DNA of 64,000 nt from Mesorhizobium sp. NZP2077 (GCF_013170805.1 NZ_CP051293.1:5586001-5650000); one strand, 5' to 3'; shown: positions 8,123 through 16,781, counted from the stretch's first letter. The notes: a model not told the origin generated them from the letters alone. Numbers and translations are program-made.

Positions 8123-9100
8123 TTGAAACGCCTCTTCAAGACCTATCTGGAAAAGCCGGAACTGGCGGGATTGATCCTGCTGGCGCTTCTGGTGGTGATT
8201 TTCGAGATCCGCTCGGATGGCGTGTTCCTCAATCAGGATAACCTTCGCGGCATACTCGGCATTCTGCCTGAGACGGGCCTCGTCGCCATCGGCGTCACAA
8301 TCCTGATGATCAGCGGCGAGTTCGACCTGTCGGTTGGGTCGGTGTTCGCGCTGATGCCGATGTGCATGGCCGTCCTCATGGTCGAGGGGGTCCCTTTCCC
8401 CCTTGCCTTGCTGGCCGGGCTTGTCGTCTGTGCCGTGATCGGATTCATCAATGGCTATGTGACGATCTGGTTCGAGATCCCGAGCTTCATCACCACGCTC
8501 GGCATGCTTTTCATCGCCCGGTCACTGACGATCGTTGTCTCGGGTGGGTTTCCGCCCTTGCTTCCCGTCGATCTGCCGAACTGGCTGTTCACCTCGTTTG
8601 TCGGTCCCGGCCATATGTTCCGCATGTCGTTCGTGTGGTTTGTCGGAATTGCCGTGCTGACATCGCTGATGCTTTCCCGGACCAATTTCGGCAACTGGAT
8701 AAAGGCCACCGGCGGCTTTCATCCCGCTGCCGCCTCGATGGGCATTCCGACCGCAAGGGTGAAGCTCGCATGCTTCATGCTTTGCTCGATGCTGTCCGGT
8801 TTCGCCGGCATGTTGCAGGTGCTGAGGCTGGGCTCCCCTTTGCCGTCCATCGGCGAGGGTCTGGAACTCCAGGCGGTCGCGTCGGCGGTCATCGGCGGTG
8901 CTTCGCTCGCAGGCGGCATCGGTACGGTCGCTGGCGGCATCATCGGCACGATCCTCATCCGCATCATCGACAACGGGCTTGTGCTCTCCCACGTTGACGC
9001 GAACTGGTTCAAATTCGCGATCGGCTTCCTGACCATCTTCGCCGTCGTCGCCAATGCCTGGATGCGCAAGCGCGCCAAGGCGATCAAGATGGAGGGCTGA
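8123..9100 (+). CDS. Sugar ABC transporter permease (RbsC/FrcC-like)
   Basis: Inner-membrane permease of 325 residues with about eight to ten hydrophobic segments and the family-typical stretches ISGEFDLSVGSVFAL and ASAVIGGASLAGGIGTVAGG. A GTG at 8060 is in frame, but the intervening sequence is the 8065-8092 hairpin. The TTG at 8123 has a well-spaced GGAG and gives a normal N-terminus (LKRLFKTYLEKPELAG), so it is preferred. It forms the pore of the transporter with the flanking genes. Confidence 0.85.
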   Translation: MKRLFKTYLEKPELAGLILLALLVVIFEIRSDGVFLNQDNLRGILGILPETGLVAIGVTILMISGEFDLSVGSVFALMPMCMAVLMVEGVPFPLALLAGLVVCAVIGFINGYVTIWFEIPSFITTLGMLFIARSLTIVVSGGFPPLLPVDLPNWLFTSFVGPGHMFRMSFVWFVGIAVLTSLMLSRTNFGNWIKATGGFHPAAASMGIPTARVKLACFMLCSMLSGFAGMLQVLRLGSPLPSIGEGLELQAVASAVIGGASLAGGIGTVAGGIIGTILIRIIDNGLVLSHVDANWFKFAIGFLTIFAVVANAWMRKRAKAIKMEG

Positions 9101-9103
9101 GGC

Positions 9104-9835
9104 TTGGAAGACGCAATCATCTCCGTCCGCAATCTTCACAAATGGTATTCCGGCGTCCATGCGCTAAAGGGGGTGAGCCTCGATCTGAAGCGGGGCGAGG
9201 CGCTCGGGCTGGTCGGCGACAATGGTGCCGGCAAATCGACGCTCATCAACATCCTGTCCGGCGTCCATACCGCCGATGAGGGCGAGATCCTGGTCGACGG
9301 CAAACCGGTGCGGATCGCCAGGCCGCGCGACGCGATGAACCTCGGCATCGAGACCATCTACCAGTACAATTCGATGGTTCCCACCATGTCGATTGCCAGG
9401 AACCTGTTTATCGGCCGCGAGCCGACGCGGTTTTCCGTGTTCGGTGTTGGCATCCTGGATCAGAAGAAAATGGCTAGCGAAAGCATCAAGGCGATTGCCG
9501 ATGTCGACCTGCATCTGCGCTCGCCCGACGCGTTGGTCGGCGAACTGTCAGGCGGCCAGCGGCAGGGCGTCGCCATCGCGCGCGCCATGCATTTCAAGTC
9601 GAAGGTGATGATCCTCGACGAGCCGACCAATCACCTATCGGTCAAGGAGACCAGCAAGGTTATTGGCTTTGTACGTGGGCTGAAGGCACAAGGGGTGACC
9701 GGCATTTTCATCAGCCACAACATGCATCACGTTTTTGACTGCTGTGATCGCGTGGTCGCGATGGCGCGCGGCGAGGTCGTGCTCGACAAGCGCATCGAGG
9801 AAACCTCCATCGATGAAGTCCACAGCGTGCTTTAG
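9104..9835 (+). CDS. Sugar ABC transporter ATP-binding protein, single domain (FrcA-like)
   Basis: A 243-residue ATPase with one nucleotide-binding domain and all motifs intact: Walker A GDNGAGKST (near residue 38), Q-loop, signature LSGGQRQ, Walker B MILDEPT and switch histidine (ISHN). Most ribose-type systems use a double-domain ATPase; the single-domain form is that of the fructose-type FrcA group. It starts with TTG at 9104, 4 bp after the permease stop and behind a GAGG-rich site. Confidence 0.85.
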   Translation: MEDAIISVRNLHKWYSGVHALKGVSLDLKRGEALGLVGDNGAGKSTLINILSGVHTADEGEILVDGKPVRIARPRDAMNLGIETIYQYNSMVPTMSIARNLFIGREPTRFSVFGVGILDQKKMASESIKAIADVDLHLRSPDALVGELSGGQRQGVAIARAMHFKSKVMILDEPTNHLSVKETSKVIGFVRGLKAQGVTGIFISHNMHHVFDCCDRVVAMARGEVVLDKRIEETSIDEVHSVL

Positions 9836-9844
9836 AAGCGGGAA

Positions 9845-10606
9845 ATGGCGATGACGAACCTTTCCGGCAAAGTTGTGCTCCTAACCGGTGGTCTGGGTTC
9901 GCTCGGCCGCGCCCAGGCCGCCACACTTGCCCGCGCCGGCGCGCGCGTGCTCTTGCTTGACCGACCGGAGAATGCCGAAGGGCCCGGCATCGCGGCGGAA
10001 TTGGCGGCGGCAAACAAGGGTACGATCGTCTATGTCGGCGGCGACCTGAACCGGTTGGCCGAAGCCGAAGCGACGATCAAGGCGCTCGCCGACGAAGAAG
10101 GCGCGATCGACATCCTGATCAACAACGCAGCGCTTATCATCAACCGTCCGTTCGAAGAATTTTCACTCACCGAATATGAGGACCAGATCCGCGTGAACTC
10201 CTCAGCCGCCTTCGCTCTGGTACGCGCCTGCGCTCCTGGCATGAAGAACAAGGGCCACGGGAGAATAGTCAATTTCTGTTCAGTGACGCTAAATGGCCGC
10301 TGGGAGGGTTACGTGCCTTATGTAGCCTCGAAGGGTGCCATGCTCGGTCTCACGAAGTCGCTGGCGCGGGAATTGGGACCGCATGGCATTACCGTAAACG
10401 CAGTGTCGCCCGGCGCCGTCGTTTCCGAGGCGGAGGAGCGCGTTTTCGGAGAACGGCTCAAGGAATACAATGACTGGATCCTGACCAACCAAAGCTTGAA
10501 GCGCCGTATCGAGCCGCAGCATGTCGCCGATCTCGTGCTGTTCCTTGTCTCCCCGGCTGCAGACATGATCAGCGGTCAGAACATCAGCGTCGATGGCGGC
10601 TGGTAG
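9845..10606 (+). CDS. Short-chain dehydrogenase/reductase, probable sugar dehydrogenase
   Basis: Classical SDR of 253 residues. Cofactor site TGGLGSLGRAQA (near 14-25), NNAA motif, and catalytic Ser with YVASKG as the Tyr-Lys pair (near residue 159). It ends with the SVDGGW tail usual in sugar and sugar-alcohol dehydrogenases. Lying 9 bp after the ATPase gene, it probably oxidises the imported sugar to its lactone, the substrate of the broken lactonase at 4112-5019. A second ATG two codons downstream is possible. Confidence 0.8.
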   Translation: MAMTNLSGKVVLLTGGLGSLGRAQAATLARAGARVLLLDRPENAEGPGIAAELAAANKGTIVYVGGDLNRLAEAEATIKALADEEGAIDILINNAALIINRPFEEFSLTEYEDQIRVNSSAAFALVRACAPGMKNKGHGRIVNFCSVTLNGRWEGYVPYVASKGAMLGLTKSLARELGPHGITVNAVSPGAVVSEAEERVFGERLKEYNDWILTNQSLKRRIEPQHVADLVLFLVSPAADMISGQNISVDGGW

Positions 10607-10622
10607 CGGTGGCGCTCCGTCG

Positions 10623-11492
10623 ATGACAAACAGTGATGTGGTCGAACTTGCCGACGGGCGCGCAAGCCTGTTGGTGAGCCCTCGCGAGGGCGCTGCCATC
10701 CTGCGCTACGACGCACTGCGCCCCGACCGGGCGCCGACGCCGCTCATCAAACCATCGACGGGCCTGCTGACGTTCGGGTCTCAGCTGCTGATTCCATGGT
10801 CGAACCGTATTTCCGGCGGGGGCTTCGAGTTCGAAGGGCGCTTCCACGCGATAGAGCCTAATGTCGAAGGCGAGCCGTTCCCGCTCCATGGCGACGGTTT
10901 CCAAAGGCCATGGCGGCTGACACGACGAACCGGCACTGAAATGGAGCTGGTCCTGGAAAACGGAGCGATCGGACCCTATCACTACCACGCGAGCATCCGC
11001 TATGCATTGGAGGACGGCGCACTGTCTGCCGTCCTGACCGTCGAAAACCGAGCCACCATCCGCCTGCCCTATGGGCTCGGTTTCCATCCGTGGTTTCCGC
11101 GCTGCCCGCACACTTTGCTGCAAGCATCGGCGCAAAGGGTCTGGCTGGAGGACGAACGCCATCTGCCGACGGAGGTTGTGCCGCTCGCCTCGCGCCCGGA
11201 CTGGAATTTTTCGCACGCTGCGCCGCTTCCCGACGCCTGGGTCAACAATGCCTTCGAAGGCTGGAATGGGCGCGCCTCGATCGTTCAACCGGATGACGCC
11301 ATCGTCATCACGGTCGAGGCATCGCCGTCGCTGAACGTCTTCGTTCTCTATTCGCCGGGACGAGACGCCGATTTCTTCTGCTTCGAACCCGTTTCACATC
11401 CAGTGGACGCCCACCACGGCAGCGGCCTGACCGCACTGGAACAAGGCGGATCGACAAGCGCGCGTTTGCGTCTACGCTGGGATGAGCTGTAG
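10623..11492 (+). CDS. Aldose 1-epimerase (mutarotase) family protein
   Basis: A protein of 289 residues in the galactose-mutarotase-like fold: early FGSQLLIPWSNRISGG, then PFPLHGDGFQRPW with the characteristic His, and LPYGLGFHPWFPRC with the second catalytic-type His. It would interconvert anomers of the sugar before oxidation. A frame start at 10593 overlaps the SDR gene; the ATG at 10623 is chosen because family similarity begins after it. Neither has a strong ribosome-binding site. Confidence 0.8.
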   Translation: MTNSDVVELADGRASLLVSPREGAAILRYDALRPDRAPTPLIKPSTGLLTFGSQLLIPWSNRISGGGFEFEGRFHAIEPNVEGEPFPLHGDGFQRPWRLTRRTGTEMELVLENGAIGPYHYHASIRYALEDGALSAVLTVENRATIRLPYGLGFHPWFPRCPHTLLQASAQRVWLEDERHLPTEVVPLASRPDWNFSHAAPLPDAWVNNAFEGWNGRASIVQPDDAIVITVEASPSLNVFVLYSPGRDADFFCFEPVSHPVDAHHGSGLTALEQGGSTSARLRLRWDEL

Positions 11493-11658
11493 CGTCGAAT
11501 CGGGAGTGGCTTGCGGCTCAAGGACATGGTGGCACAGGCCTTTTCCGTTGAGCGTCTGTCGCTCCGGCACATGCCGCCTCAGAGCGAACCGACTTGAAGA
11601 GACCGCGCGCACCTTGCAACATTGAACCATCCTTCCTTCTGACGAGAGATAGAGAATA

Positions 11659-12816
11659 ATGACTGATATGACGTTTCTGCCTGACGATGGTGTCTTTCTC
11701 GGCCGTGCTCGATCACCGGCCGCGCCCCATCCTTTGGTGGTCACGGTGCGTGACGGCACCGTCCTCGACATCACGTCGAGCACGGCGCCGACGGTGCGGG
11801 ACATCTGCGAGATGGCCGATCCGGCAGGGCATGTGCGCGCGGCCAAGGGCAAGCCGATCGGCTCGCTCGATGACATCGCAGCCAACAGTTTTCAGGCCAA
11901 GCGCGATCTAACAAAACCGTATCTGCTCTCCCCGGTCGACCTGCAGGCGGTCAAGGCATCGGGTGTGACCTTCGTCGTCAGCCTGCTGGAACGGGTGATT
12001 GAGGAGCAGGCCCGCGGCTCGGCGGAAAAGGCCGACGCCATACGCGCCGACATTGCCGGGCTGATCGGCCATGATCTGTCGAAGCTCAAGCCCGGTTCGC
12101 CGGAAGCCATGGAGATCAAAGCCAAGCTGATCGCACGTGGCGCCTGGTCGCAATATCTGGAAGTGGGCATCGGCCCCGATGCCGAGATCTTCACCAAGTG
12201 CCAGCCAATGGCCTCGGTCGGCTTCGGCGCTGATGTCGGCCTGCATCCGGTGTCGACCTGGAACAATCCGGAGCCCGAGATCGCCATGATCGCCGCATCG
12301 AGCGGCCGGATCGTCGGTGCCACCATCGGCAACGATGTCAATCTGCGCGACGTCGAAGGGCGCTCCGCACTGTTGCTCGGCAAGGCTAAGGACAACAATG
12401 CTTCGGCATCGCTTGGCCCGTTCATCCGCCTGTTCGACGACACGTTCTCGATCGACGACGTCAAGCAGGCCGTCGTGCGCCTCAAGGTCGAGGGCGATGA
12501 CGGGTTCTCGCTGGAGGGCGCAAGCTCGATGGCCGAGATCAGCCGTTCGCCGGAAGAGCTGGTTGCCGCCGCGATGGGGCCGCATCACCAGTATCCGGAT
12601 GGGCTGGCGCTCTATCTCGGCACCATGTTCGTGCCGTCGAAGGATCGCGGCGAAAAGGGCAAGGGGTTTACCCACAAGGTCGGCGACATCGTCACCATCT
12701 CGTCGGAGAAATTCGGTGCGCTGGTCAACCGCGTGCGGCTGTCGCCCGATTGCCCGCACTGGACCTACGGCGCCAGCCATCTCATGCGCGACCTGGCGAA
12801 GGCCGATCTTATCTAG
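11659..12816 (+). CDS. Fumarylacetoacetate-hydrolase-fold enzyme, probable 2-keto-3-deoxy sugar-acid dehydratase
   Basis: A 385-residue FAH-superfamily protein. The segment EVGIGPDAEIFTKCQPM and the metal-site EPEIAMI are typical of the long bacterial members that include the XylX/AraD1-type dehydratases. Those convert 2-keto-3-deoxy-pentonates to alpha-ketoglutarate semialdehyde. With the enolase dehydratase, SDR and mutarotase upstream, the locus reads as a non-phosphorylative pentose or hexose route. The last enzyme, a semialdehyde dehydrogenase, is not in the window. Other hydrolase activities of the fold cannot be excluded. Confidence 0.7.
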   Translation: MTDMTFLPDDGVFLGRARSPAAPHPLVVTVRDGTVLDITSSTAPTVRDICEMADPAGHVRAAKGKPIGSLDDIAANSFQAKRDLTKPYLLSPVDLQAVKASGVTFVVSLLERVIEEQARGSAEKADAIRADIAGLIGHDLSKLKPGSPEAMEIKAKLIARGAWSQYLEVGIGPDAEIFTKCQPMASVGFGADVGLHPVSTWNNPEPEIAMIAASSGRIVGATIGNDVNLRDVEGRSALLLGKAKDNNASASLGPFIRLFDDTFSIDDVKQAVVRLKVEGDDGFSLEGASSMAEISRSPEELVAAAMGPHHQYPDGLALYLGTMFVPSKDRGEKGKGFTHKVGDIVTISSEKFGALVNRVRLSPDCPHWTYGASHLMRDLAKADLI

Positions 12817-12919
12817 AATCTGTCCGAAACGGCCGCAATCAACACAATTTTACGCGGAATCCCAGTGACGGCGAACGCAATCCGCTTCAAGATCGCGCTG
12901 CGGTCGGGGGGCCGTTCCG

Positions 12920-14305
12920 ATGTCCGATTCGCCGATCCTGTTCGTGCGCACCATCGCCAAACGTTTTGGCAGCACGGTCGTGCTCGAAGACATGAACCTT
13001 GTGGTCGAGCGCAGCTCGATCCATGCGCTGGTTGGCGAAAGCGGTGCCGGCAAATCGACGTTGACGCAAGTGCTGGCGGGCATTGTCCGACCAGACCGTG
13101 GTGTCATCGAATTTGACGGCAAGACCGCGACGATCGACAGCCCCAACGCTTCACGCAAGCTCGGCATTGGCGTGGTCCTGCAACAGCCGGGGCTTTTTCC
13201 CGAGCGCCCGGTGCTGGCCAACCTCTTCGTCAATCGCGAACCGGTCCACAACGGGCTGATATCGCGGCGCGAAATGGAGGCACGCAGCCGTGACCTGCTG
13301 CGCCAGCTTGGCCTCGATGTCGATGTCCATGCCCCGCTCGGCGATCTCGGGTCCGGTCAACGGCAGCTGGTCGCGATCGCCCGCGCGCTTCTGGAGAACC
13401 CGAGGCTGCTCGTCCTTGACGACCCGAATTCGGCGCTCGACCAGCGCCAGAGCGAGCGGCTGTTCGCCGTGCTGCGGGGCCTGAAAGCCAGGGGCATGAG
13501 CATGCTCTACGCGTCGAACCGGCTGGCGGACGCGCTTGCCATCGCCGACCAGCTGACGGTGATCCGCAACGGCCGCGACGTGCTGTCGAAGGCGCGGCAG
13601 GAACTGACGGCTTCCGAGGAGGCGATGATCGGCCAGTTGCGCCAGTCACTGTTCCCGCTGCCGCTCAGGGCCCTGCCGACGCTCGGCGGCACGCTGCGAC
13701 CGCAGGTCACAATCGACGGGCTCGGCGGCGGCAAACTGGATGGGATCAGCTTCACGGCCCGCGCGGGCGAGATTGTCGGGCTTGCCGGTTCCGGAGCGCA
13801 GGACGTGCTTGCCCTGCTGTTCGGGCAGCGCAAACCGCGCCAGGGCAAGGTGCGTTTTCCCGACGGCGACGGCTTGCCGAGGACGCAGACGGAAGCGGCG
13901 CGGCGCAACATCTGCATGATATCAGGCGAGCGCGCCAACGGGCTGATGCCCGACAAGTCGATCGCCTTCAACATTGCGAATGTGGTCGTGGGGGCGCGCG
14001 ACTGGGGATCGCACTGGTACTCGCCCGGCGCTGCACTTGGCCGCGCCGCGCGGCAGATCGAGGCGCTGCGCATCAGGAGCACGCCGCAGATACCGGCGGG
14101 CTCGCTTTCAGCGGGTGGCCAGCAAAAGGTGATCATCGCCAAATGGCTGGAAATCGGCCCGCAGGTGGTGCTGCTCGACGAGCCGGCCCGCGGCATCGAC
14201 ATCGGCAGCAATGACGACATGGATGTGGACAGGCTTCTGAAGCTGATCACGGCGGGCATGCCTGCGGACGAAAACCGACAACCCAGCCGGGAGAGTGCAG
14301 CATGA
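12920..14305 (+). CDS. Sugar ABC transporter ATP-binding protein, two domains, degenerate
   Basis: A 461-residue double ATPase, shorter than the usual 500 or so. Domain 1 has Walker A (GESGAGKST), but the Walker B reads LDDPNSAL instead of LDEPNSAL and the switch histidine is replaced (YASNRL for the usual VSHRL). Domain 2 has an intact signature (SAGGQQK) and Walker B (LLDEPARGIDIG). Directly afterwards it jumps to a C-terminal tail (MDVDRLLKLI), so the switch region and about 40-50 residues seem to be deleted in frame. With catalytic Glu and both switch histidines changed, ATPase activity is doubtful. No binding-protein gene accompanies it. Confidence 0.75.
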   Translation: MSDSPILFVRTIAKRFGSTVVLEDMNLVVERSSIHALVGESGAGKSTLTQVLAGIVRPDRGVIEFDGKTATIDSPNASRKLGIGVVLQQPGLFPERPVLANLFVNREPVHNGLISRREMEARSRDLLRQLGLDVDVHAPLGDLGSGQRQLVAIARALLENPRLLVLDDPNSALDQRQSERLFAVLRGLKARGMSMLYASNRLADALAIADQLTVIRNGRDVLSKARQELTASEEAMIGQLRQSLFPLPLRALPTLGGTLRPQVTIDGLGGGKLDGISFTARAGEIVGLAGSGAQDVLALLFGQRKPRQGKVRFPDGDGLPRTQTEAARRNICMISGERANGLMPDKSIAFNIANVVVGARDWGSHWYSPGAALGRAARQIEALRIRSTPQIPAGSLSAGGQQKVIIAKWLEIGPQVVLLDEPARGIDIGSNDDMDVDRLLKLITAGMPADENRQPSRESAA

Positions 14306-15330
14306 CCAGGACCGATACCGCGCCGCTGCTTGCCGGTTCAGCGAACCGTCGACCTGGACGCCGTATTCGGCTGCCGGTTGAGACCGGCTCTATCGTTGCC
14401 CTCGCCGTGTTGGTCGCGATGCTGGGTTGGCTGAGTCCCGTCTTCCTCCAACCGGCCAATCTGCTGTCGGTGCTGGGCCAGGCTGCCCTGCCCGGCCTGC
14501 TGGCGATCGGCATGGTGTTCGTGCTCGCCACGCGCGAAATCGACCTTTCAGCCGGTGCGGTGTTCCATCTCGCAGCGACCTCCACCGCCTTGCTGATGGT
14601 TGCCGGAGTGGACCCCTGGCTCGCGGCGCTGGCGGGTGTGGTAGCTGGCGCCGGCCTTGGCCTGATCAACGGCCTGCTGATGATCGCGCTGCGCCTGCCG
14701 GCCCTGCTGGTGACGCTCGGCACATGGTGGATGATCCAGGGCCTATCGCTGGTCGCAGGCAGGGGACAGACAATCGTGCCGCCGGGCGCGGATGTCCTGG
14801 CCACGCTGTCGGGCAAGGCGTTCGTCTTTGTGCCGGCGGCGGGCGTCGTCTTCACCGTGCTGGCGCTGGCGATGCATGTCGTGCTTCACCGCACCCGCTT
14901 CGGTTATCGGCTCCAGGCCGTGGGCAGCAATCCGCGGGCGGCCACCTATGCCGGCATTCCAACAGGCAAGGTCAAGGTGCTGACGCTGGTGCTGATGGGG
15001 GCAATGGCGGGGCTTGCCGGCGTGATCCATATCGGCGCACAGGGCGCCGTTGCCCCCGGTGACGGCGGCACGTTCGCACTGCTGGCGATCGCGGCGGCCA
15101 TCATTGGCGGCACATCGCTCTCGGGCGGCAACGGCAGCGTCATCGGTGCCGCGATCGGCATGCTGGCCCTGCAGACGATACTGAGCGCCATGACCTTGCT
15201 TGGCGTGGACGCCATCTGGGCCGCCTTCACCACAGGTGCCCTGGTCGTGCTTGCCCTCGCGGTCGACCGGATGACGAGGCTGTGGCGCGAGCGGCGCGCC
15301 GATCGCGCCAGGGACAATGCGCTCGGCTGA
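14302..15330 (+). CDS. Sugar ABC transporter permease (RbsC-like)
   Basis: A 342-residue permease with the family stretches LATREIDLSAGAVFHLAA and AAAIIGGTSLSGGNGSVIGA and about nine hydrophobic segments. It overlaps the degenerate ATPase gene by 4 bp (ATGA). The reading frame is intact. It may use the first transporter's ATPase or be a remnant of a second system that lost its binding protein. Confidence 0.83.
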   Translation: MTRTDTAPLLAGSANRRPGRRIRLPVETGSIVALAVLVAMLGWLSPVFLQPANLLSVLGQAALPGLLAIGMVFVLATREIDLSAGAVFHLAATSTALLMVAGVDPWLAALAGVVAGAGLGLINGLLMIALRLPALLVTLGTWWMIQGLSLVAGRGQTIVPPGADVLATLSGKAFVFVPAAGVVFTVLALAMHVVLHRTRFGYRLQAVGSNPRAATYAGIPTGKVKVLTLVLMGAMAGLAGVIHIGAQGAVAPGDGGTFALLAIAAAIIGGTSLSGGNGSVIGAAIGMLALQTILSAMTLLGVDAIWAAFTTGALVVLALAVDRMTRLWRERRADRARDNALG

Positions 15331-15386
15331 GCCTCGAGGCCAATCATCCGGCTGGCCGGAAAAATCACCCCAACTGATGCAATCTG

Positions 15387-15530
15387 ATGGGTCTGCTGAT
15401 GGCGCCGCGTCAGGTCGCCGAACAGTCGGTCATCCGCCTGCTCGGCTCCATTGCCTCATCGGCGCCCTATCTGACCCGTAAATTCATAGAGCCGCGCCTG
15501 ATCTTCAGGGGAAACGTGCCGGTGCAGTGA
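15387..15530 (+). pseudogene. Remnant of a LacI-type regulator C-terminus
   Basis: A 47-codon open frame whose end (PYLTRKFIEPRLIFRGNVP) resembles the terminal strand of LacI-family ligand domains, typically a basic stretch followed by LVVRGST. The preceding part (PRQVAEQSVIRLLGSI) fits the helix before it. A stop at 15375 closes the frame upstream and no DNA-binding domain is found, so this is probably a leftover of the regulator of the adjacent decaying sugar transporter. Short and divergent, so uncertain. Confidence 0.35.
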
Positions 15531-15545
15531 GGCGGTGCGGCTTAG

Positions 15546-15627
15546 AATTTTGACGCAATTCCCAAGGGGAAAGCGCTATGCGCTTTCCCGGGAAAACCGT
15601 TTCGCACTTTTCCTGGAACGCTGGGCA
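15546..15627. repeat. Rhizobial intergenic palindrome
   Basis: The stretch TTTTGACGCAATTCC ... ACCGTTTCGCACTTTTCCTGGAA matches a short element that I recall as very common between genes in Mesorhizobium and relatives. Inside it is a perfect 10-bp hairpin, GGGAAAGCGC-TAT-GCGCTTTCCC (15567-15589). It holds no gene. The family identification is from memory, the palindrome is visible. Confidence 0.55.
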
Positions 15628-15655
15628 AACCCGGCCTCCCGCATTTGTAGGATAA

Positions 15656-15687
15656 TTGACACGGCAAATCTGCACAGCTGCTATGCA
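15656..15687 (+). promoter_or_regulatory. Probable promoter of the aSD small RNA
   Basis: A consensus TTGACA (15656-15661) is followed 18-20 bases later by a GCTATG/CTATGC hexamer, close to the rhizobial sigma-70 pattern (CTTGAC-N17-CTATAT). It would start transcription near 15692, about 40 bases before the first hairpin of the small RNA. Confidence 0.5.
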
Positions 15688-15691
15688 CAAT

Positions 15692-15846
15692 TCATTGTTG
15701 CCGAATCATTGGGCAACTCGTAGGTTCTGATTGTCGGCCATCTACTCCTCCCAGATGCGATGCCGACGCTGAATGGGGTGCACCTCCTCCCGCGCCACAT
15801 TCGAAATCGAGCCCGCTGCCACCTCCTCCCGGCAGCGGGCTTTTTT
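15692..15846 (+). ncRNA. Small RNA with three anti-Shine-Dalgarno hairpin loops (αr14/NfeR1-like)
   Basis: Three hairpins in a row each present a CTCCTCCC loop complementary to Shine-Dalgarno sequences. Hairpin 1 (15733-15767): stems GTCGGC/GCCGAC and CATCT/AGATG around ACTCCTCCC. Hairpin 2 (15771-15802): GAATG/CATTC and GGTGC/GCGCC around ACCTCCTCCC. Hairpin 3 (15811-15840): a perfect 10-bp stem around ACCTCCTCCC with a T-run, forming the terminator. This architecture is that of the rhizobial αr14 family, whose S. meliloti member NfeR1 uses repeated aSD loops to repress transporter mRNAs (recalled, not searched). The 5' end is inferred from the promoter; no protein frame overlaps it. Confidence 0.8.
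15811..15846 (+). terminator. Intrinsic terminator of the small RNA
   Basis: Perfect stem GCCCGCTGCC/GGCAGCGGGC with a ten-base loop and a run of six T. The loop carries the third CCTCCTCCC motif, so the terminator hairpin is also part of the regulatory RNA. Confidence 0.9.
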
Positions 15847-15946
15847 CGTTCAAGCGGGAGAAATAGCCGTATTGCCGACGCCAAAGCGCGCCACACATCG
15901 CGCTTTACCGGACGAAGGAATGGCGGCGCGTCAGCGGCGGCTCAAT

Positions 15947-16540
15947 TCAACCGGCGGCAGTGCCTCGGAAGGAAACGATCAGCCCTTCGGCCATGCGCAC
16001 GAACTGCATACTCGGACCTTCGGCGCCTACGGTCTGCACGCTGACACGCGCGCCCTCGAACAGCAGAGATAGCGTATCCGCCAGAAGTTCGGCCTGCCCA
16101 ATGCCGGCATCCCGGCACAACGTCACAAGACGGTGGCGCTGGGCTTCCTTGAGTTCCTTGATCACCAGCCTGGCCGGATGGTCCGGCTCGGTCAGCTCAG
16201 CGGCAGCATTGGCCATGTCGCAGCCGCGGCCATCGGCATTGAGCATGGCGGCGGCCTTGCGAACCCAGGCATGCAGTTGTGCGAGCTTGTCGCCAGGAAA
16301 CTCGGCCTCGAAGGCGTCCCACATGGCGCCTGCCTTGGCCGCATTGGCGCGCAGGCATTCGACGATCAGTTCGTCCTTGGATTCGAAGTGACGATAGAGC
16401 GTCATCTTGTTCGTGCCGGCAGCTTCGGTGATGGCGTCGACGCCGACGCCCTTGATGCCATGCTTGTGGAACATGTCACGCGCCGTCTGCAGGATTCGAT
16501 CCCGGGGACGTGAGCGTTCCACGACGCCGTCTGTCATCAT
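15947..16540 (-). CDS. TetR-family regulator of the RND pump
   Basis: A 197-residue regulator with an N-terminal TetR helix-turn-helix (RDRILQTARDMFHKHGIKGVGVDAI..., TNKMTLYRHFESKDEL, about residues 10-55) and a helical ligand domain. It is divergent from the RND operon, and a nested palindrome lies in the shared promoter region, so it most likely represses the pump and itself. A GGAG site sits just before two adjacent ATG codons (16540 and 16537); the second has better spacing. Confidence 0.87.
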   Translation of the reverse strand: MMTDGVVERSRPRDRILQTARDMFHKHGIKGVGVDAITEAAGTNKMTLYRHFESKDELIVECLRANAAKAGAMWDAFEAEFPGDKLAQLHAWVRKAAAMLNADGRGCDMANAAAELTEPDHPARLVIKELKEAQRHRLVTLCRDAGIGQAELLADTLSLLFEGARVSVQTVGAEGPSMQFVRMAEGLIVSFRGTAAG

Positions 16541-16576
16541 GATCTCCTTTCGCTTCCTAAAACCCACGGCCACCTC

Positions 16577-16631
16577 TTGACTAGGGTGTTACCGGTCTGT
16601 AACTATGCAGATGTTACTTACTGGTAACACC
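16577..16631 (+). promoter_or_regulatory. Pump promoter with nested TetR-type operator
   Basis: TTGACT (16577-16582) and TAACTA (16600-16605), 17 bases apart, form a plus-strand promoter. The same segment is a nested dyad centred near 16608: outer arms GGTGTTACC (16585-16593) and GGTAACACC (16623-16631), inner arms GTAAC (16599-16603) and GTTAC (16613-16617). Two overlapping GTTAC-type half-site pairs would suit two TetR dimers covering the -10 region. Confidence 0.6.
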
Positions 16632-16781
16632 TATGTCGCCTTCCGTCAATAACAAGGCCGTGAACTGGTCCTGCCAGATCGGAATGAGCGAAAAACTGCG
16701 GTTCATGCGGCTTCGGCCGGTGAAGAGATGAAAAAAGGTTCGCGAGCATGGGCTGCGAATCGACAGATAAGGAGCCGGCCA

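Noticed and set aside
15505..15723. Short frames on both strands at 15505-15723
   Set aside because: They overlap a rhizobial palindrome and the promoter of the small RNA, with no protein similarity or ribosome-binding site.
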